Notes: generated from the sequence alone by a model not told the origin. A stretch of 17,660 bases of DNA from Candidatus Moraniibacteriota bacterium (GCA_003507475.1 DNVQ01000036.1:11455-29114), one strand, 5' to 3'. Positions 7,827 to 14,904 are shown, numbered from the stretch's first letter. Made by a program: numbers and translations.

Positions 7827-8117
7827 ATGAAAGAAGGAGTATCAACTAAAACCGCCGAAGAAAATGCAAGAAAAAAAAGAATAGATATGATAGAAATTGT
7901 TGGATTGATCTCAGTAATGATAGCTCTTTCTTCATTTGTGGCAGCTTCGGTGATAGAAATTTTTAGGGGAACCCTTTCAAATCCTACCAACGACGCAATT
8001 GAACTTGTTTACAATTTTTCCCCTTGGAGCTGTGGTCTATTGATGCTCTGGGGAATTGCACTCACAACAATATTGTCTTGCATAATGCTTATTACATGCG
8101 CTCAGCATAAAAAATAA
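7827..8117 (+). CDS. Orphan two-helix membrane protein, 96 residues
   Basis: I do not recognise a family. ATG at 7827 follows a perfect AGGAGG with good spacing. The N-terminus (1-20) is charged, ending KKR; helix 1 is about 22-43 (IEIVGLISVMIALSSFVAAS), an outside loop follows at about 47-66, helix 2 is about 68-91, and the tail is AQHKK. By the positive-inside rule both ends face the cytoplasm. Cys69, Cys85 and Cys91 lie in or near helix 2. It is the only plus-strand gene within the glycan cluster, divergent from the ligase-like gene with 56 nt between start codons. A consensus -35 (TTGACA, 7742-7747) with a weak -10 (CATCAT, 7765-7770) lies inside the start of that gene. A strong terminator follows. 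Self-contained unit; function unknown. Confidence 0.8.
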   Translation: MKEGVSTKTAEENARKKRIDMIEIVGLISVMIALSSFVAASVIEIFRGTLSNPTNDAIELVYNFSPWSCGLLMLWGIALTTILSCIMLITCAQHKK

Positions 8118-8132
8118 GTCCAAAACTCTGCC

Positions 8133-8170
8133 GAGGCAGCCTGGAAAATTTCAGGCTGTCCTCTTTTTTT
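8133..8170 (+). terminator. Rho-independent terminator after the 96-residue gene
   Basis: GAGGCAGCCTG (8133-8143) pairs with CAGGCTG-T-CCTC, 11 bp with one bulged T, loop of 8 nt, then seven T residues. It begins 16 nt after the stop codon. The remaining gap to 8302 shows nothing further that I can support. Confidence 0.9.
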
Positions 8171-8301
8171 AATTTCATATTTCCCATTTTTCTCCTGCGA
8201 TTAATAAATGCTATGTCTTCGCGAAAAAATATTGTACTCAGTATTTTTGTGGCGATCCAGGATACTTAAAAAATATTACAAATTCTAGATTGTCGCAAAA
8301 A

Positions 8302-9411
8302 TTAAAATTCAATAAATTTTTCCCAAGAAAAATTCCTAGCTTGCTCCCTTGCTTTGATAATATTACCCTCTCTTAATTCTTTATTGTTTAAAATTTCCTC
8401 TATCTTATTGGCGACATCCTCTTTGTTATTTGGATCAAAAAACACTGCGCTATCTCCAATAACTTCATCCAAAGAAGAATTGCTTGATGTAACTATCGGC
8501 ACACCCACATTCATCGCTTCCAAAAGTGGCAATCCAAATCCCTCATATAAAGATGGGTAAACAAAAACACTGGCATTTTTATAAATCGCCGGTAAATTTT
8601 CCTGAGACACAAATCCCAATATTTTTACCTTATCTTGAATTTCCAATTCTTTAACTATTTTTTCCACATCAATAATAAGCGGGGCCAATTGAGGCATCAA
8701 TTTTCCTGAAATCACCAAATCGGGAATATTTTTATTTTTATCTAAAAGCAATTTATACGCATAAATTAAAGTATCTATATTTTTGCGCTTATCCAATCCT
8801 CCTCCAGAATAAATATAGCCAGGGGTTAATTCGTATTTTTTTAACACTGCTTGCGAATCAAAATCAGTCACTTCTTTTTTATAAATAGCATCAACATCAA
8901 TATATTTTACAACAATTTTATTTTCTTCTATTTTGAAATACTTGATCAAATCATCCTTGGTGTTTTGACTTACGGCCACAATCCTGCTTGCTTTTTTTAT
9001 TGCTTTCTTAGTCAAAGACCAATAATATTTTTTTCTCCAATTATTAACATACTCGGGAAATAACTCTGGAATAATATCGTGCACCACCATCGTGTGATTA
9101 ATTTCTTCTGATAAAATTGTGGGGCATTGGTAAAGAGAAATAAGAGACTCACAGCCATCCTCTTTTATACGTTTGGGCAATAAAAATTTTTCCCAAATAA
9201 TTTTGCGCACCAAATCATCTCTTTTATAAGAAGGTAAAAAAACTTTCTTAGTAAAATTTTTAGGCAAATCCAAAATCAGATCTTCTTCAAGATATAAAAC
9301 AAATTCATCGTTTTTGTTTTTATCGCCCAAAGCTCTGAGATAATTAAGGGTAACCTCCCCCATTCCACTTCCCGGCTTTCTGGCAAAAGACGCATTAATA
9401 CCTATTTTCAT
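8302..9411 (-). CDS. GT4-family glycosyltransferase, 369 residues
   Basis: Complete GT-B enzyme. It opens MKIGINASFARKPGSGMGEV with a Gly-rich acceptor-side loop, then VVHDIIPELFP (109-119) and RIVAVSQNTKDDLIKYF (143-159). The donor domain shows IYSGGGLDKRKNIDTLIYAY (200-219; Lys208/Arg209 at the phosphate site), LVISGKL, and VFVYPSLYEGFGLPLLEAM with Glu290/Glu298 forming the E-x7-E motif, then GVPIVTSSNSSLDEV. It ends shortly after FSWEKF, a compact C-terminus for the family. Role: sugar transfer in surface glycan assembly. It lies 125 nt downstream of the beta-helix gene and is cut off from the ligase-like gene by the opposing 96-residue gene. Its start codon falls almost on the predicted transcription start, so the message may be leaderless. 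Donor unknown. Confidence 0.96.
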   Translation of the reverse strand: MKIGINASFARKPGSGMGEVTLNYLRALGDKNKNDEFVLYLEEDLILDLPKNFTKKVFLPSYKRDDLVRKIIWEKFLLPKRIKEDGCESLISLYQCPTILSEEINHTMVVHDIIPELFPEYVNNWRKKYYWSLTKKAIKKASRIVAVSQNTKDDLIKYFKIEENKIVVKYIDVDAIYKKEVTDFDSQAVLKKYELTPGYIYSGGGLDKRKNIDTLIYAYKLLLDKNKNIPDLVISGKLMPQLAPLIIDVEKIVKELEIQDKVKILGFVSQENLPAIYKNASVFVYPSLYEGFGLPLLEAMNVGVPIVTSSNSSLDEVIGDSAVFFDPNNKEDVANKIEEILNNKELREGNIIKAREQARNFSWEKFIEF

Positions 9412-9419
9412 ATATTTAA

Positions 9420-9428
9420 ATTATATCA
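9420..9428 (-). promoter_or_regulatory. Extended -10 promoter, possibly giving a leaderless mRNA
   Basis: Minus-strand TGATATAAT, a perfect -10 with the TGn extension, ends nine bases before ATG 9411. No good -35 is seen. Transcription would start within a few bases of the start codon. Confidence 0.5.
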
Positions 9429-9536
9429 TCAAAATAAAATTTATTCCATCTGAATTATAAAGACCCAATCTTCATTGTAAAAATTGAGCCTTTTATTTTT
9501 AAAAAATTTATTCAAGATTGCACTATTTTCAAATTC

Positions 9537-12500
9537 CTATTTCACACCAAAATTCACCTCTCGGTAATTTCCTGCCCTATCATAAGCCCTGACTATAACA
9601 GTTTGAGCTTCTTCTTTGATCTTATCTGGAATAATATAAAAATCTTCATATTGCTTTTTCCATTTACGAATAATGTGACCATTTCCATCCAGAATTTTGA
9701 CTTTATAATAATCTATTTTTGTTTCTTTATCACTGGCCTGGAAGGCTATTCTTTCATTTCTAGTTACTTGATGAGAACTGTTCTTTTGATTATAGACTTC
9801 GTTTTTAAAAATAGGATCCTTGGTATCTACTTTTACATTATATTCCTTGATATCTCTAAGGGTATTAAATTCATCGTAGAATTTAATTTTTATTTTATAA
9901 TTATGATTATGACCAAAAGAAATAGTCTTGAACCACCTACCATTACTATCTACCGATATTTCCTCATAGAACTTATCATTTTTGTAAATCTTAACTTTAC
10001 CACCCGCTATTTCAGGATTATCTCCTTTAAGTTTGGCCTTATCCTTCTCCAGGTAAAATTTTATGTCATTACCTAAAGTCTCTTTTTTATTATCTATTTT
10101 TAAATCGGCATCAGTTAATTTAGTAACTATTTCTCCTTCTCTTGGAGTTATTTCAAAAGTATGAGTTGAATAAGAACCGACGTAAGTAAAGTTTAGATTT
10201 CCACTATTATCTGCCTTGCAAATATTATCTTTACAGTTTTCTCCAGTAATATTTTTTAATTCGTTGTCTATTTTAACATAATAGTAAACATTGGGAGTTG
10301 AATCTCCTACCCTATGAAAGGTACTAGATATATTATTAGCAGTCTCAGTCCATTCTTTTTTCTCTGCTGTCCAAATGATATCGGTAACATCCATGAAATC
10401 TGGCCTAATCTCATCCTCTTCGTAATTAGAAAAATTGTTTTCAGGAGTAATTGTTAGATTTGCTCCTAGGTTGTAAATTTCACTTAGATCTCTAAATTTT
10501 CCATCATTATATATTCTCGCTCCTCCCTCAATATTTATCTTATCACTTCCCATGACGTGGGGTGGCTGGTATTCATAGGCTCCGATATCAGGAGTTCCAT
10601 AAATAGGGTTGCCAGCATAATCAGCAGTAAGACCAACATCTGCGCCAGAATCAATAGCTGGAGAAAGGTACCCCAATTGAAATTCAGGGGGTTGAGAAGG
10701 AGAATTAGATGAGAAAAGAGGATTCGTGATTAAAGATCTTGAATCAAATAATGAATTAATTTTCCAATCTTCTTGAGAACTATAACTTACCCCTTTCCAA
10801 TACCAATTATTGGTATAATCTGCTTTATAAAAAATATTATTATTAAAATCATTATCAGTTGTATTTGAATCGGTGTGGGCATAAATATCTCTACTATTAT
10901 TATTAATAAAAATATTGTTTTTTAAAATCATTCGTTGATTATCATAATTTGCAATTACTACGCCCGCATGAGATGAATTGCTATCCCGCTGACCATTAGC
11001 AATAATATTATTTTTAATTTCAACATCAGTAGCACCTCCGGCACCACCACCAATTCTTATTCCTCCAAATTTCCCCGTTGAGGGGCCTTGGTAAGTTGAG
11101 CTCCCAAAATTATCTATTATATTATTTGAAATAATACTACCATTCCCACCTTCAGCAATTTGGATACAGCCTTGCAAACAATCATGTACATGATTTCCTT
11201 TTATTGTAACATGATCCGTATTTCCAACCACTGATATTTCAGAATCCGAATCAATACTGCTTCTTCCGTTATTATACACTTCATTACCCTGAATAATAAT
11301 ATTACCCCCCTGGTACGAACCTATGCCACCCATATCTCCAGCATCAGTTACAAGTTTCCCATTATTATAAGATTTGCTATTTAAAATAAATCCAGATTGA
11401 GACTTCATATATATTCCAGTACTTCCGCAGTTATGAACAGATAAATTGTCATATGTTATATTTGAAGTTGTATTTTCTGCATTAATTCCAACATTAGTTA
11501 CATCAACTATTTCTATATTTCTAACTAAAATATTTTCGCTATCTCCAGATATTTTAATTCCCAAATCCCTATATTCATTATTATCTGGCCTACCACCAGG
11601 ATCCGCAATGAGAAAATTCTCTACAACAATATTACTAGAATTGTCAATCAAAATCCCATATGGCCTAGCTCCAACTAAGATATTTCCAGGATTGCCAGAA
11701 TCATTACGCAAATAGAAAGTATTTGCCCCTCCGATTGCGTTCCAGTAAAAATAATTATTTTCTAAGTCATCAAAAGGCACCAAATTATCATACTTATAAT
11801 GTTTTTCTGATCTCAAATCGGTCTTAGCCCCGAAAGACTCATATACATCATTTCTGTAACCTCTCCAAGTATGAACACTACCCTCATTAGATCCTCGCAC
11901 AAAATAAAAATCATCATAGTAAACAACACCCTCTTCTCCTATAGCATTACCGTATAAGTAAATATTCAGAGCACCATTTTCACAGTTTGGCGGATTATAA
12001 TTAAAAGTTATTGAATATTTAGTCCATTCCGAAGAAGATATTGTAAAAAGATTAGATGAACCACCCCAAGATCCATCGCTTTGGAGGTAGTAATATTGAC
12101 CACCCAATAATCCAAATGTTCTCAATTGAACTCTGGTATCCTGACCACTTTCACGTTTTGCATAAAATTCCAAATAATATTGCTCATTGCACACAATGGG
12201 ATTTATATTACTTCTTTGCACTCTCGGCTGGTTAACTCCATCAGTATAAAGTTTAAGACTATATTTTCCAGACATAACTTCCGTCGATGATGCTTTCGCA
12301 TACGAACTTCCTCCAGAATATTCAGCCCAAGAAATAAAATCGTCATTAGGATTTGATTCTGTAAAAATTTCAAATCCTCCATTTTTTTCAAAAGGAGAAA
12401 TTTTCCACCAATTATTATAATAATCTGATTTTGAGATTTTTGGCGCATTTCCATCCCCATATGCTCCAAATGTTATAGGATTTCCTTCACTTCCCGAACT

Positions 12501-12749
12501 AGGGATAATAAGTTGTTCTCTCCAAGTTTCCCCTCTCTTAAATAAAATATTGTCACCTGAATTAAAAGTTGAATTATTTACTTTATCTATAGTTTGCCAA
12601 GCTTCATCCTCTGTTATTCCTGAATTTAAATCGCTTCCACTTGTGGCGTCTATATAATAAGTTGCCGCGCTTACCTCTTCAATCATCGCAAAAAATCCCC
12701 AAAGGAAGAAACTGAGGAAAAATACTTTTTTAAAATTTCTTTTTAACAT
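9537..12749 (-). CDS. Secreted right-handed beta-helix protein with carbohydrate-binding-like and C-terminal beta domains
   Basis: 1070 residues from ATG 12749; the frame extends two codons to a TTG, which I do not favour. A signal peptide covers about 1-28, with cleavage after VSA. Then ATYYIDATSGSDLNSG, typical of secreted beta-helix proteins. Residues ~118-286 look like a CBM4/9-type jelly roll (NGGFEIF, WAEYSGG, YYDDFYFVRG) inserted before the helix. A parallel beta-helix follows at ~365-670, with coils repeating N-I-x-I/V (SNIVVENFLI, ENILVRNIEI, NIIIQGNEVYNNG, VTIKGNHVHDC, VEIKNNIIANG, MILKNNIFINN). A C-terminal cap (LSPAIDSGADVG, AGNPIYGTPDIGAYEY) matches the choice-of-anchor Q motif. 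Two or three Ig-like beta domains close the chain. Relatives include pectate/alginate lyases and glycan epimerases; no catalytic residues can be assigned, so polysaccharide binding or cleavage is inferred. There is no LPxTG motif or C-terminal anchor helix. Confidence 0.9.
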   Translation of the reverse strand: MLKRNFKKVFFLSFFLWGFFAMIEEVSAATYYIDATSGSDLNSGITEDEAWQTIDKVNNSTFNSGDNILFKRGETWREQLIIPSSGSEGNPITFGAYGDGNAPKISKSDYYNNWWKISPFEKNGGFEIFTESNPNDDFISWAEYSGGSSYAKASSTEVMSGKYSLKLYTDGVNQPRVQRSNINPIVCNEQYYLEFYAKRESGQDTRVQLRTFGLLGGQYYYLQSDGSWGGSSNLFTISSSEWTKYSITFNYNPPNCENGALNIYLYGNAIGEEGVVYYDDFYFVRGSNEGSVHTWRGYRNDVYESFGAKTDLRSEKHYKYDNLVPFDDLENNYFYWNAIGGANTFYLRNDSGNPGNILVGARPYGILIDNSSNIVVENFLIADPGGRPDNNEYRDLGIKISGDSENILVRNIEIVDVTNVGINAENTTSNITYDNLSVHNCGSTGIYMKSQSGFILNSKSYNNGKLVTDAGDMGGIGSYQGGNIIIQGNEVYNNGRSSIDSDSEISVVGNTDHVTIKGNHVHDCLQGCIQIAEGGNGSIISNNIIDNFGSSTYQGPSTGKFGGIRIGGGAGGATDVEIKNNIIANGQRDSNSSHAGVVIANYDNQRMILKNNIFINNNSRDIYAHTDSNTTDNDFNNNIFYKADYTNNWYWKGVSYSSQEDWKINSLFDSRSLITNPLFSSNSPSQPPEFQLGYLSPAIDSGADVGLTADYAGNPIYGTPDIGAYEYQPPHVMGSDKINIEGGARIYNDGKFRDLSEIYNLGANLTITPENNFSNYEEDEIRPDFMDVTDIIWTAEKKEWTETANNISSTFHRVGDSTPNVYYYVKIDNELKNITGENCKDNICKADNSGNLNFTYVGSYSTHTFEITPREGEIVTKLTDADLKIDNKKETLGNDIKFYLEKDKAKLKGDNPEIAGGKVKIYKNDKFYEEISVDSNGRWFKTISFGHNHNYKIKIKFYDEFNTLRDIKEYNVKVDTKDPIFKNEVYNQKNSSHQVTRNERIAFQASDKETKIDYYKVKILDGNGHIIRKWKKQYEDFYIIPDKIKEEAQTVIVRAYDRAGNYREVNFGVK

Positions 12750-12817
12750 TTTCAATTTATATTTAATGTTTTGTTTTAAGATATTAAATACTTTTAATAT
12801 TTAAATTTAATGAACTT

Positions 12818-12846
12818 ATATTACCAAAAAATACAACAAGGTGCAA
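12818..12846 (-). promoter_or_regulatory. Candidate promoter of the beta-helix gene
   Basis: Minus-strand TTGCAC (12846-12841), 17-nt spacer, TAATAT (12823-12818). Matches are only partial, but spacing is ideal. Predicted leader is about 60 nt of A/T-rich sequence without a Shine-Dalgarno. Confidence 0.4.
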
Positions 12847-12878
12847 GAATAAAAAACATACAACAGTTTTAATTAACT

Positions 12879-12887
12879 TGATATAAT
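12879..12887 (+). promoter_or_regulatory. Extended -10 promoter upstream of dusB
   Basis: TGATATAAT with a perfect -10 (12882-12887) and TGn extension; no clear -35. It is divergent from the beta-helix promoter. The predicted message starts near 12894, about 150 nt before the dusB ATG. Confidence 0.55.
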
Positions 12888-12923
12888 ATGAAAGATGTAT
12901 ACTATAAATATGGAGGATTTAAA

Positions 12924-12965
12924 ATGAATGGTTTTAATTTCCAATATTCAATATACATTCAATAA
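12924..12965 (+). other. 13-codon mini-ORF with its own Shine-Dalgarno ahead of dusB
   Basis: GGAGG (12912-12916), seven bases, then ATG 12924; the frame reads MNGFNFQYSIYIQ and stops at 12965. It ends inside the inverted repeat 12941-13030 and is not in frame with dusB. It may be a leader peptide, or the remnant of a start region displaced by the repeat. Translation is not shown. Confidence 0.3.
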
Positions 12966-13030
12966 TCAGTAGATCAGCATTCAATTGTAATATTGAAATA
13001 TTGAATGAGTATTGTTTATTGATTATTGGA
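12941..13030 (+). repeat. A/T-rich imperfect inverted repeat in the dusB leader
   Basis: Words CAATATTCAATA and CATTCAATAATC in the left arm (12941-12970) recur as reverse complements (ATATTGAATG, TTGATTATTGG) at about 12993-13029. It occupies the leader up to 15 nt before the dusB start. Confidence 0.6.
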
Positions 13031-13044
13031 TATTTTACATACTT

Positions 13045-13995
13045 ATGACAAAAAAATTAAACAAAATTAAATTAGTCCTAGCCCCTATGGCTGGCTTTAC
13101 GGATAAAGCCATGCGTCAGATTTGCCAAGAACTCGGAGCAGATATTACTTGGAGCGAAATGGTGAGCGCCGAAGGAATTTTTCGAAATGAATCAAAAGAT
13201 AATAAATCTTTGGTTTTAGCAGAAAAATTTAGCGACCAAGAAAAAAATTATTGGGTGCAAATTTTTGGCAATAACCCTCTATCCATGGGCGAATCTGCTA
13301 AAATGGTCCAACAAAAGATTAAACCCTTGGGCATAGACATCAATCTAGGTTGTCCTGTTAAAAAAGCTCAGAAGGCTGGCTACGGAGCAGTACAAATGGG
13401 AAAAATGGACGAGGTGGTAGAAATAATCAAAATTATTAAAAAATCCAGTCAACTTCCATTGTCCCTGAAAACCAGACTTGGGTTAAGAAATCCTGAGGAA
13501 ATTTTGGACTTTGCACCACGCTTGGAAAAAGCTGGAATTAATCAGTTAGTTGTTCATGCTCGCACTTTTCCAGGAATGTTCCACGCGAAACCCGACTGGA
13601 AGATTGTCAGAAAATTAAAAACTATTTTAACCATTCCCATTATTTATAATGGCGGAATTAAAACTCCCGAAGATGCTAAATTTTATTTTGAAAAAACCGG
13701 ATGCTCCATTCTAATGATTGGACAGGCTGCGATCGGCAACCCTTGGATTTTTAGAGAAATAAAAGATTTTTTTGAAAATGAAAAGTTTACTCTGCCTACT
13801 TTAGCAGAAAAAAAAGAAATAATTTTAAAACATGCCAAGCTCGTAAAAAAATATTATAGCGAAAGAGGTTTCGTAACTTTCCGACCCCAATTAGCCGCCT
13901 ATCTCAAGGGTCATCCGGACGCGGCCAATCTTCGCCACCAAGCGGTAAGGATAAATAGCTTAGATGATGTTAAAGAAATTTTAAAAGAAATGTAA
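13045..13995 (+). CDS. dusB: tRNA-dihydrouridine synthase (DusB-like)
   Basis: 316 residues from ATG 13045. The frame opens upstream at a TTG (13012), which I reject because MTKKLNKIKLVLAPMAGFTD fits the family start. TIM-barrel FMN enzyme that reduces uridine to dihydrouridine in the D-loop of tRNA using NADPH. Signatures are LAPMAGFTDKAMRQ (12-25), INLGCPVKKAQKAGYGAVQM (99-118; Cys103 is the general acid), LKTRLG (Lys142), VVHARTFPGM (169-178; His171), IPIIYNGGIKTPEDA (197-211) and MIGQAAIGNPWIF (224-236), the last two binding FMN phosphate. The C-terminal helical domain is complete. Length is normal for DusB. A perfect-stem terminator follows. There is no Shine-Dalgarno at 13045, and the leader carries an inverted repeat. 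DusB rather than DusA/C is inferred from the motifs. Confidence 0.95.
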   Translation: MTKKLNKIKLVLAPMAGFTDKAMRQICQELGADITWSEMVSAEGIFRNESKDNKSLVLAEKFSDQEKNYWVQIFGNNPLSMGESAKMVQQKIKPLGIDINLGCPVKKAQKAGYGAVQMGKMDEVVEIIKIIKKSSQLPLSLKTRLGLRNPEEILDFAPRLEKAGINQLVVHARTFPGMFHAKPDWKIVRKLKTILTIPIIYNGGIKTPEDAKFYFEKTGCSILMIGQAAIGNPWIFREIKDFFENEKFTLPTLAEKKEIILKHAKLVKKYYSERGFVTFRPQLAAYLKGHPDAANLRHQAVRINSLDDVKEILKEM

Positions 13996-14026
13996 AAAAA
14001 TTAAACAATTCATAAAAATTAATATT

Positions 14027-14065
14027 CTGTCATTTTCCGCGTATGCGGAAAATGACAGATTTTCT
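14027..14065 (+). terminator. Terminator hairpin after dusB
   Basis: CTGTCATTTTCCGC (14027-14040) and GCGGAAAATGACAG (14045-14058) form a perfect 14-bp stem with a GTAT loop, followed by ATTTTCTTATT. It begins 32 nt past the stop codon. Confidence 0.85.
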
Positions 14066-14107
14066 TATTCCTTGTCATATAAATTATATTTATAATTAAA
14101 ATTTATA

Positions 14108-14135
14108 CACATCAATATACTAGCATATTGATGTG
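14108..14135. repeat. Perfect 11-bp-arm palindrome of unknown role
   Basis: CACATCAATAT, loop ACTAGC, ATATTGATGTG. It lies between the terminators of two convergent genes, with no T-run on either side, so it is neither a classic terminator nor a likely operator for either gene. Confidence 0.6.
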
Positions 14136-14170
14136 CTGTAATAATACTATTTTTATTTTATAAAATATTT

Positions 14171-14218
14171 TAAATAAAATAAGGATTTGTGAGAAACGTT
14201 TGTCTCGCAAATCCTTAT
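14171..14218 (-). terminator. Terminator of the small paralogue operon
   Basis: Minus-strand arms ATAAGGATTTGCGAG and CTCACAAATCCTTAT (14218-14204 with 14193-14179) pair over 15 bp with one mismatch/wobble, loop 10 nt, followed by TTTATTT. It starts 17 nt past the stop at 14235. Confidence 0.85.
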
Positions 14219-14234
14219 GGAAGCGGTAAGGCGA

Positions 14235-14633
14235 TCAAGCAGCCGCTGCACGCTCGTTAATCTTTAGTTTATGCTTTAAAAAAGCAATTCCAGTTTCTGT
14301 TGCCAAAACGGGCAAATGAGAGCATTTCAATGACTGAATAATTGATGCATCTGACCCTGACTTTCTAGCCCACTCCTCAGCTGAACAGTCGCAATTTTTT
14401 CTACAACAACTTTTAAGTTCAGCAAATTGCGACTCGAAAACCATAGCTTGAGCAGAAGGAATTTCCACGAGTCTTCCCCCTACCATCAGTTTAATGGGGG
14501 GGAACAATTTGTTTTGCATGAACTCAATGACAGCCGTTTGTTGCGCCAAGGAGAAATTTTCATCATCCATTATTCCCAAAAATTCTCTTGCCCACCGCTC
14601 GACTTCATTTTTATCTTCTTCGTTCATACTCAT
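14235..14633 (-). CDS. Orphan 132-residue protein, Cys-rich; C-terminal half paralogous to its neighbour
   Basis: No known family recognised. It is soluble, with no signal peptide or membrane helix. The acidic N-terminal half (1-45) is probably helical. The middle has LMVGGRLVEIPSAQ. The C-terminal half (66-124) starts ESQFAELK, carries Cys76, 77, 81, 83, 104 and His106 as a possible metal site, and ends LATETGIAFLKHKLK, then an Ala run at the very end. This half aligns along its length with the 69-residue protein encoded just upstream (shared ESQF, a Trp, LAT-x2-G, K-x-K). ATG 14633 has AAGGAG six bases ahead, overlapping the stop of the upstream gene, so the two are an operon with probable translational coupling. 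Base composition looks richer in G+C than nearby genes. Function unknown. Confidence 0.82.
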   Translation of the reverse strand: MSMNEEDKNEVERWAREFLGIMDDENFSLAQQTAVIEFMQNKLFPPIKLMVGGRLVEIPSAQAMVFESQFAELKSCCRKNCDCSAEEWARKSGSDASIIQSLKCSHLPVLATETGIAFLKHKLKINERAAAA

Positions 14634-14639
14634 ATCTTT

Positions 14640-14645
14640 CTCCTT
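14640..14645 (-). promoter_or_regulatory. Shine-Dalgarno overlapping the upstream stop codon
   Basis: Minus-strand AAGGAG; its first A is the last base of the TGA ending the 69-residue gene. Six bases to ATG 14633. This layout favours re-initiation by the same ribosome. Confidence 0.75.
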
Positions 14646-14854
14646 CAGTGATTTCTAAGAGAGTTGGGGCAAGGGAATTTTTCTTTAATATAAAGTAGCC
14701 CCTTGGATGTAGCCAGGCAATCAAGCCCCGCCCTTCTCAATTCGTTAATTGCAAGGCTTTCATGCGCAAGTGCCTTTTCTAACCATGCATAAATTTCTTT
14801 ATCTCCACCCAACCTCTTCCGCAAATCTTGAAACTGAGATTCCAAAGTATTCAT
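14645..14854 (-). CDS. Orphan 69-residue protein, paralogue of the downstream gene's C-terminal half
   Basis: Not a family I recognise. The frame opens further upstream with a TTG and a hydrophobic stretch, but ATG 14854 is preferred because AGGAGG lies nine bases ahead. The protein is small, soluble and mostly helical by eye: LESQFQDLRKRLGGDKE (4-20), YAWLEKALAHESLAINEL (22-39), LDCLATSKGLLYIKEKF (44-60), with Cys46 and Cys62. Most of its length aligns with residues 64-124 of the 132-residue protein encoded 11 nt downstream, with two small gaps. It is first in the operon, behind a good promoter (14905-14933). A two-component small system of interacting paralogues is conceivable; nothing identifies it as toxin-antitoxin. 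Confidence 0.78.
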   Translation of the reverse strand: MNTLESQFQDLRKRLGGDKEIYAWLEKALAHESLAINELRRAGLDCLATSKGLLYIKEKFPCPNSLRNH

Positions 14855-14863
14855 ATCAATCTC

Positions 14864-14869
14864 CCTCCT
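14864..14869 (-). promoter_or_regulatory. Strong Shine-Dalgarno deciding the 69-residue start
   Basis: Minus-strand AGGAGG followed by GAG, nine bases before ATG 14854. It excludes the upstream in-frame TTG. Confidence 0.8.
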
Positions 14870-14904
14870 GTTGATAATAAAAAACAGTAAAAACAACTAA
14901 AAAA

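Noticed and set aside
7771..7845. Longer start for the ligase-like gene (TTG at 7845, adding 25 residues)
   Set aside because: The extension overlaps the divergent gene and its AGGAGG, uses TTG, and lacks a Shine-Dalgarno; ATG 7770 gives a normal N-terminus.
9603..10076. 157-codon plus-strand frame opposite the beta-helix gene
   Set aside because: Antisense shadow of a well-supported secreted protein; low-complexity hydrophobic sequence.
13012..13044. Longer start for dusB (TTG at 13012)
   Set aside because: The extra 11 residues are encoded by the inverted repeat; the family start matches ATG 13045.
14235..14854. Toxin-antitoxin pair
   Set aside because: The two-gene layout fits, but neither protein shows a toxin or antitoxin fold signature and they are paralogues of each other.
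14855..14896. Longer start for the 69-residue gene (TTG at 14896)
   Set aside because: It would read through the Shine-Dalgarno; ATG 14854 is correctly spaced from AGGAGG.
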